A stretch of DNA of 64,000 bases from an uncultured Collinsella sp. (GTDB lineage: Bacteria; Actinomycetota; Coriobacteriia; Coriobacteriales; Coriobacteriaceae). How positions within the stretch are numbered: position 1 is the stretch's first letter; each line of letters begins with the position of its first letter. Under the pieces are notes generated by a model. That model searched no databases, was not told the DNA's origin, and was given only the letters and a program-made list of their open reading frames with translations. The DNA is taken from contig CABUHO010000010.1 in the NCBI GenBank assembly GCA_902491395.1, positions 1-64,000 on the forward strand, read 5' to 3'. A program made the position numbers and the translations under genes. Below, in pieces: positions 1 to 8,288 of this stretch.

Positions 1-240
1 ATGCGACTTTCTTATTTTCAATTTCTTCCTTTATCAGACTTCCTACACTTGAAAAGTGCGAACATAAAAACAGTTTCATCAATATTCTCCTTTATATATA
101 AATTCTTATTTGTTGAACTAAGCCGTGTATACCATACTATCCAATGAAAGAACGCCCTGATATAGCGAAATTTTGCCGTTTTCCTGCGTACGTGCGTACG
201 CACTCCACAGGAATTCTAAGGGGCCTGCCCCCTTAGCACA
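1..240. other. AT-rich gene-free stretch
   Basis: The first 200 bases are clearly richer in A and T than the rest of the window and hold no open frame with a convincing ribosome binding site or recognisable protein. A short GTG-started frame on the minus strand (203 to 18) has no family resemblance and was not called. At 216-236 there is a compact hairpin (CTAAGGGG, 5-nt loop, CCCCTTAG). It could be the edge of a gene outside the window or a low-GC insertion; nothing here decides between these. Confidence 0.4.
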
Positions 241-381
241 CGGACTTTGGAACAATGTCTAGTGTGCTACGCCTTGCCAGAGGTGTACTGGCTCCCGGTA
301 CGCACGTATGCAGCAATTGCCATCAATGCGTCATATGGGTGGCGATCAAGTTCGCACAAACCGACCTTGATCCCGAAAAAC

Positions 382-422
382 AAAAGGCAGGATACCATCA
401 CCACGATGATATCCTGCCTTTT
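382..422. terminator. Bidirectional intrinsic terminator-like hairpin
   Basis: An 18-bp stem (382-399 with 405-422, one mismatch) closes on a 5-nt loop. The stem begins with four A and ends with four T, so it can act as a rho-independent terminator in either direction. No confident gene adjoins it on the left. Confidence 0.6.
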
Positions 423-481
423 GTTCGTTCCTGTTTACCGTTCCGAGTAGTCCTTCCGCAGAATTTCTGATAAACAAAAAA

Positions 482-523
482 CGTACCCGAACCCTTTCTC
501 GTAAAGAATCGGGTTCGAGTACG
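482..523. repeat. Long hairpin between terminators
   Basis: Arms 482-494 and 511-523 (13 bp, one mismatch) enclose a loop that can itself pair (CTTT with AAAG). It lies between two terminator-like hairpins in a gene-free region. There is no T-run, so it looks like a structured repeat rather than a terminator. Confidence 0.45.
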
Positions 524-544
524 AACTGAATACTGGAGCAATAT

Positions 545-585
545 AAAACCACCACAAAGGTGCCTGTCCCCTTTGTGGCGGTTTT
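545..585 (-). terminator. Terminator of the dehydrogenase gene; copy of a repeated palindrome
   Basis: Arms 545-560 and 570-585 (16 bp, one mismatch) followed by T's on the minus strand, directly after the dehydrogenase stop. Read on the minus strand the core is CCACAAAGGGGACAGGCACC followed by TTTGTGG. A near copy, in the same orientation relative to its gene, terminates the glycosyltransferase at 8221-8258. Confidence 0.75.
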
Positions 586-594
586 GGCCTAGAG

Positions 595-1677
595 CTAGAG
601 CGTGTGGCCGTAGGCGTTGGCGGCCTTGATGGCGGCGGCGAATTTTTTGTCCGTGAAGGGCTCGGGGTTTCCCTGCCTCCACTCGTTGGTGGCGTGCGCG
701 TACTCGCACAGGGCAGGGATATCGGCCTCGGAAAGCCCGACCTGCTCAAGCGTCACGGGCAGCCCCATCTGCTTGTTAAAGGCGGCATAGCGCTCAAGGT
801 TCTCGGTATCGCCCGTATAGGCAAACAGCACGAGCACGCCCAGGCTCACGACCTCGCCGTGCAGGTAGGAGCCCCCTCGCGGGATGCTGCACGTGGCATT
901 GTAGAACGCATGCGCCACGCTCGAGTTGTAGTAGTAATCGTTTTGGTTGGTCAGGTTCGAGACATAGCCCGTGTTGACCACGATGTCGAGCGCGATCTGC
1001 TTGACGGCCTCGCTTGACTGGTCCTGGCGCACGTCCTCAAGACCCTGCACGCCATAGGTAAACAGCGGCTCGGAGCAGGTGTGGGCGAGTGCCAGGCCAA
1101 GACCGGCGGTGTGCTCCAAGTTGCCGGCACTCGTGGCGTACTCGACCTCGGGTTGCTTTGACAGGGCATCGCCCACGCCTGCCCAGAAGTACTCCGCCGG
1201 TGCCTCGGCGATGATCTTGGGGTTGATGAAGATGTGCGCGGGGCGGTTGGGGTACGAATAGCCCTCGAGCGAGCCGTCGTCGTTGTAGACGACGGCAATG
1301 GCGGTCGCGGCCGAGCAGTTGGAGCAGATCGTCGGCACCGTAAAGACGATCTTCTTGAGCTCGATGGCCGCCGTCTTGACGGTGTCGAGTGCCTTGCCGC
1401 CGCCGCAGGCAATGAGTACGTCGGCTTCCTGGCAGGCAGGGGAGTTCACGACCTTGGCGATATTGGCACGTGTGCTGTTGGTGCCATAGACGCGCGTCTC
1501 CAGAATCTCGACGTCGGTACCTGCCAGCGCAGCTTCGATACCGGGAAGTGCTGCGGCCAGTGCCCGCTTGCCACCGATGATTGCGACCTTGGTCGCTCCG
1601 TATTCGGCCAGCGCTCCGGGCAGCTCGTCAAAGCAGTCTTCGCCGACGGTATAGTCGCTCATTCCAATTGTGCGCAT
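595..1677 (-). CDS. Iron-containing alcohol dehydrogenase, glycerol dehydrogenase-like
   Basis: A 360-residue NAD(P)-dependent, metal-dependent dehydrogenase of the GldA branch of the Fe-ADH family, expected to oxidise a polyol or small alcohol in the cytoplasm. The nucleotide-binding motif GGGKALDTVK is near residues 92-101. Asp171, His257 and His274 fall where the three metal ligands of glycerol dehydrogenase lie. The ATG at 1677 was chosen because AAAGAAGG sits five bases upstream; an in-frame ATG at 1737 lacks a ribosome binding site. It is transcribed alone, divergently from ileS. The substrate cannot be read from sequence: glycerol and related diols are possible, and the annotation 'iron-containing alcohol dehydrogenase' is safer than gldA. 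Confidence 0.85.
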   Translation of the reverse strand: MRTIGMSDYTVGEDCFDELPGALAEYGATKVAIIGGKRALAAALPGIEAALAGTDVEILETRVYGTNSTRANIAKVVNSPACQEADVLIACGGGKALDTVKTAAIELKKIVFTVPTICSNCSAATAIAVVYNDDGSLEGYSYPNRPAHIFINPKIIAEAPAEYFWAGVGDALSKQPEVEYATSAGNLEHTAGLGLALAHTCSEPLFTYGVQGLEDVRQDQSSEAVKQIALDIVVNTGYVSNLTNQNDYYYNSSVAHAFYNATCSIPRGGSYLHGEVVSLGVLVLFAYTGDTENLERYAAFNKQMGLPVTLEQVGLSEADIPALCEYAHATNEWRQGNPEPFTDKKFAAAIKAANAYGHTL

Positions 1678-1798
1678 AGGTACCTTCTTTCGTTCGATAA
1701 AGTGCTTACAGGTATTTTGCTCCAAGAGAAGGTCCACGGCCGCAAGAAATTTCGAACGTATAAAACCAGTGTTGAGGGTTTTTCGCCGGCGCGGAACG

Positions 1799-1807
1799 TG
1801 CTAGCAT
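1799..1807 (+). promoter_or_regulatory. Putative extended -10 promoter of the ileS leader
   Basis: The string TGCTAGCAT is an extended -10 box (TGn followed by TAGCAT). It lies about 40 bases before the first T-box stem. A TTGAGG at 1772-1777 is too far away (24 bases) to be its -35, so the extended -10 carries the call. Confidence 0.4.
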
Positions 1808-1849
1808 ACTCCGCATAAGCGTTGATGGGGACGAGTAGTCGGCCATCCG

Positions 1850-2121
1850 CATGCTACAGAGAGCGGGGAGCGCTGAGAGCCCGTGCATGCGACCGATGAA
1901 AATCACCCCGGAGCTGCGGTCCCAACGGGCGCGCCGTACAGGCACGTCTTAGTAGATATCGCCGAGATGGTCGTCGATACAGGCCAGCCGAGTAACGGAT
2001 GCGAGCGCGCGAATACGCGGGCGAGGGCATCTAAGCTGGGTGGTTAAACGAAGAGCTTTTGCGGGCGTATAGCTCGTTTTGTGGCGCTTCGTCCCAGCTT
2101 GTAGGGACGGGCGCTTTTTTT
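1850..2121 (+). promoter_or_regulatory. T-box riboswitch (isoleucine) controlling ileS
   Basis: The leader has the layout of a transcriptional T-box. A Stem I begins AGAGAGCGGGG near 1858, and its specifier region reads GAAAATCACC near 1897-1906, giving the Ile codon ATC. A degenerate T-box sequence, CTGGGTGGTTAAACGAAG, lies at about 2036-2053. The bases AAGCTGGG (2033-2040) can pair with CCCAGCTT (2093-2100). The alternative pairing, GTCCC with GGGAC across 2090-2108, ends in a run of T's at 2114-2121 and forms the terminator. Uncharged tRNA-Ile should favour the antiterminator and so raise ileS expression. Family behaviour is known; the exact folds here are inferred by eye. Confidence 0.85.
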
Positions 2122-2164
2122 GGTGCCCAGAGGGCGTGCGCGCCCACGACATGAAAGGGGTACC

Positions 2165-4966
2165 GTGGCAAACGAGTACAAGCAGACGATGAATCTGCCC
2201 AAGACCGGTTTTCCCATGCGTGCCGGTCTTTCCAAGTCCGAGCCTAAGCGACTCAAGGACTGGCAGGACAACAAGGTCTACGAGCAGGTTCTGAAGAAGA
2301 ACGAGGGTCACAAGAAGTTCGTGCTGCACGACGGCCCTCCGTACGCCAACGGTCCGATCCACATCGGCCACGCCATGAACAAGATCTCCAAGGACATGAT
2401 TAACCGCTACTGGATGATGCAGGGCTATGTGGTCCCTTATGTCCCCGGTTGGGACTGCCATGGTCAGCCGATTGAGCACAAGGTCGAGGAGAAGCTCGGC
2501 ACCGAGAAGTTCAATCAGACCTCCACGGCTAAGATCCGCGAGCTCTGCAACGAGTTCGCTGTCGAGAACATTGAGCTTCAGAAGGCCGGTTTCCGTCGCC
2601 TGGGCGTGCTCGGCGACTGGGACAACCCGTATCTGACGCTCTATCACCAGCATGACGCCGCCGACATCGAGGTCTTCAAGGCCATGTTCGACAAGGGCAT
2701 GATCTATCGCGGTCACAAGCCCGTCCACTGGTGCAAGCACTGCCACACCGCCCTCGCCGAGGCCGAGATCGAGTACTCCGACGAGACGAGCCCGTCCATC
2801 TTCGTGCGCTTCGAGATGACCTCCAAGCCCGCCGGCCTTGAGAACTTCGATGGCCCGGTCGACTTTATCATCTGGACGACCACGCCGTGGACCATCCCCT
2901 CTGACCAGGCAGTTTCCCTCAAGCCCGGCGCCGCCTACGTCGCCGTTGAGCACGACGGTCGTGCCGAGGTTATGCTCGAGGACCTGGCTCCCAAGTGCTG
3001 TGAGGAGTTTGGCTGGGAGTACACCCCGGTTATGGTCGACGGCAAGCCCTATGTGGTTCCCGCCGAGACCTTCCACCACATCCACTACAAGCAGCCGATT
3101 TTTGACGGTGTCGAGGGCGTGGCGCTGCTGGCCGATTACGTCGGTGTCGATGACGGTACCGGTATCGTCCACAACTCGCCCGGCCACGGCGTCGACGACT
3201 ATTTTGCCTGCCTCAAGGAGGGCATCACCGACATCTGCATGCCGGTCGATGACGACGGCAAGTTCTACACCGGCGAGGAGTTTGGCACCGGCGGTCCCTT
3301 CAGCGGCATGGATACCGATGAGGCCAATCCGCACATCATCGAGTTCCTGCGCGAGCGCGGCACCCTGGTCCTCGAGAAGAAGATCACGCACAGCTATCCG
3401 CACTGCTGGCGTTGCAAGCACCCGGTGCTCTTCCGTGCTACCGACCAGTGGTTTGTCTCGATGGACAAGACCGGTTTGCGCGAGCAGGCTGGCAAGGAGG
3501 TTCGCGAGAACGTCAAGTGGTATCCGGCGCATGCTGCCAACCGCATTGGCGCCATGGTCGAGCAGCGTCCCGACTGGTGTATCAGCCGCCAGCGCAACTG
3601 GGGCGTGCCTATCCCCAGCTACACGTGCGCCGACTGCGGCGAGAAGGTCATGAACGACGCCACACTCGACGCCGTCATCAAGCTCTTCCACGAGAAGGGC
3701 TCCGACGCCTGGTTCACCGACGCTCCCGAGAGCTACCTGGGCGAGGCCTGCGTCTGCCCCAAGTGCGGCGGCCATCACCTCAAGGCCGATAAGGACATCC
3801 TCGACGTATGGTGGGACTCCGGCGTCTCCTGGAAGGCCGTCTGCGAGTATCGCCCCGAGCTGGAGTATCCGGCGGACGTGTATCTCGAGGGCTCCGACCA
3901 GCACCGCGGTTGGTTCCAGAGCTCGCTGCTCACCTCGGTGGGTGCCAACGGCCACGCTCCCTACAAGGCGGTCGTCTCGCAGGGCTTCACGCTCGACGGC
4001 CAGGGCCGCAAGATGTCCAAGTCGCTCGGTAACGTCATCGACCCCAACAAGGTCTGTGACGAGATGGGCGCCGACATCATCCGCCTGTGGGTTGCCTCCG
4101 TCGACACCAGCTCCGACGTGTCCATCGACCACGAGATCCTTGCTCGTACGTCCGATGCCTACCGTCGTTTCCGCAACACGCTGCGCTTCCTGCTCTCCGA
4201 GCTCGAGGGTCAGTTTGAGCCCGAGACCGACGGCGTCGCCTTTGCCGACCTGCTGCCGCTCGACAAGCTCATGGTTGCCCGCCTGACCCAGGTTCAGGCC
4301 GAGGTCGATGACGCTTACTCTTGCTACGAGTTCCCGCGTGCTTACCGTGCGCTTTACGACTTCGTGGTTACCGAGCTCTCCAACGTGTACCTCGACGCCC
4401 TGAAGGACCGCCTGTACTGCGACAAGCCCGGCTCGCTCGAGCGCCGCAGCGCCCAGACTGTGCTGGCCGAGCTCTTCTCGATGCTTATGCGCGATCTGCA
4501 GCCGATCCTGTCCTACACCGTCGACGAGGCCATGGCCTATGCGCCCGCCGGCTGCGTCGATCATCAGAAGTACGCAGCGCTGCTCGATTGGTACAAGTCG
4601 CCCATCACGGTTGACGAGGCCAATGAGTTCGAGGGCGTGCTCGAGGCTTCTCTTGAGCTCCGTAGCGCCGTGACCAAGGCTCTTGAGGATGCCCGCTCCG
4701 CCGGCACCTTCACCAAGAGCCAGCAGGTCCGCGTCAAGGCGGTCGTTCCCGCTGAGATGTACGCGCTGCTGACCGGTGATAAGGCCGTCGACCTGGCCGA
4801 GTTCTACATCGTCTCCGATGTTGAACTGACCCAGGGCGAGGAGCTTTCCGTTGCCATCGAGGCTGCCGAGGGCGAGTGCTGCGATCGTTGTTGGAACTAC
4901 CGCACCACCGTCGGCGAGTACAACGGCCACGCGCATATTTGCAAACGTTGTGCCGAAGCGCTGTAG
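2165..4966 (+). CDS. ileS: Isoleucyl-tRNA synthetase
   Basis: A class I aminoacyl-tRNA synthetase of 933 residues that attaches isoleucine to tRNA-Ile in the cytoplasm. The HIGH motif is at about residues 66-69, KMSKS is near 615, and a C-terminal zinc-binding pair (CCDRCWNY and CKRC) lies at about 904-929. A further pair of CxxC motifs in the middle may form an extra zinc knuckle. The GTG at 2165 is preceded by AAAGGGG at a spacing of five, and the resulting N-terminus (MNLPKTGFPMRAGL after eight residues) matches the family. The frame stays open upstream to 2120, but that stretch is leader. The gene is monocistronic behind the T-box. Confidence 0.97.
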   Translation: MANEYKQTMNLPKTGFPMRAGLSKSEPKRLKDWQDNKVYEQVLKKNEGHKKFVLHDGPPYANGPIHIGHAMNKISKDMINRYWMMQGYVVPYVPGWDCHGQPIEHKVEEKLGTEKFNQTSTAKIRELCNEFAVENIELQKAGFRRLGVLGDWDNPYLTLYHQHDAADIEVFKAMFDKGMIYRGHKPVHWCKHCHTALAEAEIEYSDETSPSIFVRFEMTSKPAGLENFDGPVDFIIWTTTPWTIPSDQAVSLKPGAAYVAVEHDGRAEVMLEDLAPKCCEEFGWEYTPVMVDGKPYVVPAETFHHIHYKQPIFDGVEGVALLADYVGVDDGTGIVHNSPGHGVDDYFACLKEGITDICMPVDDDGKFYTGEEFGTGGPFSGMDTDEANPHIIEFLRERGTLVLEKKITHSYPHCWRCKHPVLFRATDQWFVSMDKTGLREQAGKEVRENVKWYPAHAANRIGAMVEQRPDWCISRQRNWGVPIPSYTCADCGEKVMNDATLDAVIKLFHEKGSDAWFTDAPESYLGEACVCPKCGGHHLKADKDILDVWWDSGVSWKAVCEYRPELEYPADVYLEGSDQHRGWFQSSLLTSVGANGHAPYKAVVSQGFTLDGQGRKMSKSLGNVIDPNKVCDEMGADIIRLWVASVDTSSDVSIDHEILARTSDAYRRFRNTLRFLLSELEGQFEPETDGVAFADLLPLDKLMVARLTQVQAEVDDAYSCYEFPRAYRALYDFVVTELSNVYLDALKDRLYCDKPGSLERRSAQTVLAELFSMLMRDLQPILSYTVDEAMAYAPAGCVDHQKYAALLDWYKSPITVDEANEFEGVLEASLELRSAVTKALEDARSAGTFTKSQQVRVKAVVPAEMYALLTGDKAVDLAEFYIVSDVELTQGEELSVAIEAAEGECCDRCWNYRTTVGEYNGHAHICKRCAEAL

Positions 4967-4979
4967 GATACGCCTTTAG

Positions 4980-5119
4980 TTACGCGGTTTTACCAAACCG
5001 CGTAACCGGTTGACGCTGCAAACCCGCCAGAGCGGCAATCTGCCTTTCAGCTTCGGCGGCATGACCAGAAGGTCTATGCCGCCTTGCTTCAAGGCACCTT
5101 GCTCGCTCTGGCGGGTTTT
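4980..5119. terminator. Nested hairpins between ileS and lspA
   Basis: Two structures fill this spacer. The first is an 11-bp perfect stem with a 4-nt loop (4980-5005). The second is a large hairpin with a perfect 15-bp outer stem (5020-5034 with 5104-5118), imperfect middle pairing, and an inner stem GGCGGCAT/ATGCCGCC (5055-5062 with 5076-5083). The outer stem ends in TTTT on the plus strand, so it may terminate ileS transcripts. It is far larger than a simple terminator needs to be. Confidence 0.55.
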
Positions 5120-5175
5120 CGCTGTCGGTAATGAATCATCGGCTATTTCGTTGCTGGTCAATATAAGATATTGAT

Positions 5176-5190
5176 TTACGTTAAACGTAA
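5176..5190. promoter_or_regulatory. 15-bp operator-like palindrome upstream of lspA
   Basis: TTACGTT and AACGTAA flank a single central A. The site sits about 30 bases before the lspA start in an AT-rich promoter-like stretch. It has the size and symmetry of a dimeric repressor site, but no cognate regulator can be named. Confidence 0.3.
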
Positions 5191-5219
5191 TTCGATGTTC
5201 TTGAGGGTAGGGGATTGAT

Positions 5220-5819
5220 TTGGGTCGTTCTGCGGATATGACGCCGCCTTTGCGTTGGCGGTTGGGTGTTGCTGGTGGCGTGGCGTTGGCCGTGCTGCTT
5301 GTTGACCAGCTGACCAAGCTTGCGGTTCGTGCCGTTGGCGATGCTCTGCATGTGACTGTTATCCCTGGTGTGATCGACTTCCTTTTCGTGCGTAACATCG
5401 GCGCCGCCTTTAGCATGGGCGAGGGACATGGCCTCGCGTTTGCCGCGCTGGCGCTTACGGTTATCGTCGCCATTGCCGTGTACCTCGTTCATGCTCCCCA
5501 GCTCGCCCATCTTGAGGTTGTGGGCATGGCTATGGTCGCGGGCGGCGCCATTGGCAACGCGATCGACCGTTTGGCTTTTGGCTTTGTGACCGATTTTATT
5601 GCCACCACCTTCATCGACTTTCCCGTCTTTAACGTTGCGGACATCGGTATTACCGTGGGTGTCGTGCTCGCCCTCATTGGTTACATGTTCTTAAGTCCCG
5701 CCGCTCGCGAGGTCGATGCGACCGCCGAGCTTAACGCCCGTGACGAGGCCCGCGCCAATCGCAAGGCCAAACAACGTGGGGAGCGTGCCCGCAAGATTCG
5801 CGAAAGGAATGAGCGCTAA
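5220..5819 (+). CDS. lspA: Lipoprotein signal peptidase (signal peptidase II)
   Basis: A 199-residue polytopic membrane aspartyl protease that cleaves the signal peptide of diacylglyceryl-prolipoproteins. Four hydrophobic segments are visible. The conserved motifs are VDQLTK (29-33), VRNIGAAFSM, GNAIDRL with Asp116, and FNVADIG with Asp141; the two aspartates are the expected catalytic pair. The TTG start at 5220 has AGGGGA at good spacing; ATG at 5238 is the alternative. A basic, Arg-rich cytoplasmic tail of about 40 residues follows the last membrane helix and is longer than in most family members. The stop codon overlaps the next start by one base, which fits lspA-rluD co-translation in many Gram-positives. 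Confidence 0.93.
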   Translation: MGRSADMTPPLRWRLGVAGGVALAVLLVDQLTKLAVRAVGDALHVTVIPGVIDFLFVRNIGAAFSMGEGHGLAFAALALTVIVAIAVYLVHAPQLAHLEVVGMAMVAGGAIGNAIDRLAFGFVTDFIATTFIDFPVFNVADIGITVGVVLALIGYMFLSPAAREVDATAELNARDEARANRKAKQRGERARKIRERNER

Positions 5820-6832
5820 TGGCCGACATCCATATTCTCGTTGCCGATGACACCGCTGGCCAGCGTCTCGACGCCTATCTGGGCGCCAACGACAGCTGCC
5901 CCACGCGCTCCGCTTGCGCGCATCTGATCGAGGGCGGTGCCGTTGCCGTCAACGGCGAGACATGCCTGTCAAAAAAGTATGCCGTGCGCTCCGGCGACCG
6001 TATTTCGGTCGACCTGCCCGAGCCGCACGATCCCACCGACGTGATTCCCGAGGCCATTCCCCTCGATATCCGCTACGAGGACGACTACCTCATCGTGCTC
6101 TCCAAGCAGCGCGGTTTGGTGTGCCATCCAGCCCATGGCCACGAGAGTGGCACCCTTGCGAACGCCTTGGTCTATCACTGTGGCATCGACCATCTGGGCA
6201 CCGTGCAGGGTGAGGACCGCCCCGGCATCGTGCATCGCCTGGATCGTGACACCTCGGGCCTTATGCTCGCGGCAAAAGACGACGACACCCAGCGCGCACT
6301 CCAGAATCTTATCCGCACGCGTACGCTCGACCGCCGCTACATCACGCTCGTCCACGGCCACATCGCCATGGACGAGGGCACGATCAACACCGGTATCGCC
6401 CGTTCCACGCGTGACCGCGTCAAGATGGCGGTTTCGGACGATCCCTTTGCCCGTCAGGCCATTACGACCTTTAAGGTCCTCGAGCGCTTTGATTCCACGC
6501 GCTTTGACGACGGCTATACGCTCGTTGAGTGCCACCTGTTTACCGGCCGCACGCATCAGATCCGCGTGCACATGCGCCATATCAACCACGCCTGCGTGGG
6601 CGATCCGCTCTATGGCAAGTGCGATGCACGCGCCGATCAGGGTCTGACCAGGCAATTCCTTCATTCCTGGCGCGTCGCATTCGACCATCCCGTGACGGGG
6701 GAGCGCATTGAGTGCCGCGACGAGCTGCCGTGGGATCTCGCTGCGGTTCTTGACGACCTGGCCCCGCGTTCGCTTGGCCGCACCGCTGCCGGCGACGAAA
6801 TCGTTCCGCAGCTCGGTCTGCTCGAAGTCTAG
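5819..6832 (+). CDS. rluD: RluA/RluD-family 23S rRNA pseudouridine synthase
   Basis: A 337-residue protein with an N-terminal S4-type RNA-binding segment (about 15-75) and a pseudouridine synthase domain. The signature HRLDRDTSGL contains the catalytic Asp at about residue 141, and RTHQIRVH is the later family motif. It isomerises specific uridines in large-subunit rRNA. It is coupled to lspA through a one-base overlap and is probably in the same transcript. Which uridines it modifies cannot be told from sequence, so the symbol reflects the usual lspA neighbour rather than proven specificity. Confidence 0.88.
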   Translation: MADIHILVADDTAGQRLDAYLGANDSCPTRSACAHLIEGGAVAVNGETCLSKKYAVRSGDRISVDLPEPHDPTDVIPEAIPLDIRYEDDYLIVLSKQRGLVCHPAHGHESGTLANALVYHCGIDHLGTVQGEDRPGIVHRLDRDTSGLMLAAKDDDTQRALQNLIRTRTLDRRYITLVHGHIAMDEGTINTGIARSTRDRVKMAVSDDPFARQAITTFKVLERFDSTRFDDGYTLVECHLFTGRTHQIRVHMRHINHACVGDPLYGKCDARADQGLTRQFLHSWRVAFDHPVTGERIECRDELPWDLAAVLDDLAPRSLGRTAAGDEIVPQLGLLEV

Positions 6833-6850
6833 CCAGTATTAGGTGGTTTC

Positions 6851-6880
6851 TTGAACTCGGTTAGCCTGCGGTAAGATATA
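6851..6880 (+). promoter_or_regulatory. Putative promoter of the GT2 gene
   Basis: TTGAAC at 6851-6856 is followed about 17-18 bases later by an A/T-rich -10 region (TAAGATATA, 6872-6880). It lies 35-60 bases upstream of the start codon in the spacer after rluD. Confidence 0.45.
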
Positions 6881-6914
6881 CGGTTGTTTACGTAACGCGT
6901 TGCTGGGAGCCTGC

Positions 6915-8210
6915 ATGCTCGCCTTTTTACAAACCAACACACCCATCGTGATCTTCAACCAGATTGTCGTCACGCTACTCACGGTCTGCTTTCTGTACCA
7001 GGTGGTCTTCTTTGTCATTGGTGCTCTCCGTGGTGAGGTCGCGCCCCCTAAGGCCAAAAAGCTGCATCGTTATGCCTTCTTTATCGCGGCGCATAACGAG
7101 GAGGCCGTGATCGCCAACCTTGTTCGCTCCATCAAGGACCAGGATTATCCGTCCGAGCTTATCGAGGTCTTCGTTGTCGCCGATGCCTGCACCGACAACA
7201 CGGCGCAGCTCGCGCGCGAGGCGGGCGCCGTCGTCTATGAGCGTAACGACCTGGCCCGTAAGGGCAAGAGCTGGGTCATGGACTTTGGTTTTGATCGCAT
7301 TCTCAACGAGTATCCCGATACTTTTGAGGGCTATTTCATCTTTGACGCCGACAACGTTATTTCCCGCGATTACGTCTCCAAGATGAACGATGCCTTTGAC
7401 CAGGGCTTCCATGTGGTCACGAGCTATCGTAACTCCAAGAACTTCGGCAGCTCTTGGATCTCGGCGGCTAATGCCACCTGGTATCTGCGCGAGGCACGCT
7501 TCCTCAACAACGCGCGCAACATCTGCAAGACGTCTTGTGCCGTCTCGGGCTCGGGCTACCTCATCTCCGCCAGTGTTATTGAGGGTATGCACGGCTGGCA
7601 GTTCCACACGCTGACCGAGGACATTCAGTTCACCACGTTCTGCGCTATTCACGGCATTCGCATTGGCTATGCGCCGGCTGAGTTCTTCGATGAACAGCCC
7701 GTGACGTTTAAGGCGTCCTGGAAACAGCGTATGCGTTGGACCAAGGGCTTTTACCAGGTGTTCTTTACCTATGGCAAGCATCTGGTCAAGTCGATGTTCC
7801 GTTATCGCCGGTTTGCCGCCTACGACATGTTTATGACCATCGCCCCGGGTATGCTGTTATCGCTGATCTCGATGCTCGCCAATGCGACGTTCCTGATCGT
7901 GGGTGGCCTTTCGCATGGTTTCTTGGCTACCGAGGTCGAGATGCAGGCTTGTGCCGCCTCGCTTATCATGACGTTCGTGATGATGTACCAGACCTTCTTT
8001 ATCCTGGCGCTGCTCACGACCATCTTTGAGTACAAGCACATTCATTGCGCTCAAAAGTGGCGCCTGGTGACCAACCTGTTTACCTTCCCGATCTTTATGT
8101 TCAGCTATATCCCCATCACGGTTGCCGCGCTGTTCCTGAAGGTCGACTGGGTGCCCACGCAGCACGCCGTTAACGTTACCCTCGACGAGGTCATGCAGGG
8201 CGCCAAGTAA
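6915..8210 (+). CDS. Membrane family 2 glycosyltransferase (processive type)
   Basis: A 431-residue inner-membrane glycosyltransferase with one N-terminal membrane helix (about 10-35), a cytoplasmic GT-A domain, and three or four C-terminal helices from about residue 300. The catalytic signatures of processive GT2 enzymes are present: FDADN for the metal-binding DxD, TEDIQF with the base, and QRMRW in the Q/RxxRW acceptor-side motif. Such enzymes polymerise or add sugars to envelope polysaccharides or glycolipids. The ATG at 6915 has GGGAG five bases upstream; a TTG at 6900 lacks one. It stands alone between its own promoter and a strong terminator, so the product cannot be guessed from context. 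Confidence 0.85.
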   Translation: MLAFLQTNTPIVIFNQIVVTLLTVCFLYQVVFFVIGALRGEVAPPKAKKLHRYAFFIAAHNEEAVIANLVRSIKDQDYPSELIEVFVVADACTDNTAQLAREAGAVVYERNDLARKGKSWVMDFGFDRILNEYPDTFEGYFIFDADNVISRDYVSKMNDAFDQGFHVVTSYRNSKNFGSSWISAANATWYLREARFLNNARNICKTSCAVSGSGYLISASVIEGMHGWQFHTLTEDIQFTTFCAIHGIRIGYAPAEFFDEQPVTFKASWKQRMRWTKGFYQVFFTYGKHLVKSMFRYRRFAAYDMFMTIAPGMLLSLISMLANATFLIVGGLSHGFLATEVEMQACAASLIMTFVMMYQTFFILALLTTIFEYKHIHCAQKWRLVTNLFTFPIFMFSYIPITVAALFLKVDWVPTQHAVNVTLDEVMQGAK

Positions 8211-8220
8211 CCACGATCAG

Positions 8221-8258
8221 AACCACCACAAAGGGGATGCACCTTTGTGGTGGTTTTT
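8221..8258 (+). terminator. Terminator of the GT2 gene; second copy of the CCACAAAGG palindrome
   Basis: Arms 8221-8234 and 8242-8255 form a perfect 14-bp stem with a 7-nt loop, followed by five T's. The stem sequence ACCACAAAGG and loop GGATGCA closely match the element at 545-585 when that is read on the minus strand. Confidence 0.85.
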
Positions 8259-8288
8259 CTTTTGAGCAGCTGTCCCGGGAGGTGTTCT

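Noticed and set aside
247..470. Short overlapping frames in the first 500 bases
   Set aside because: They run across terminator hairpins, have no recognisable domain and no good ribosome binding site.
1949..4936. A 995-codon open frame antisense to ileS
   Set aside because: It mirrors ileS codon phase; the Leu/Val/Asp-rich, His-rich product has no family resemblance, and high GC with few stop codons explains the open frame.
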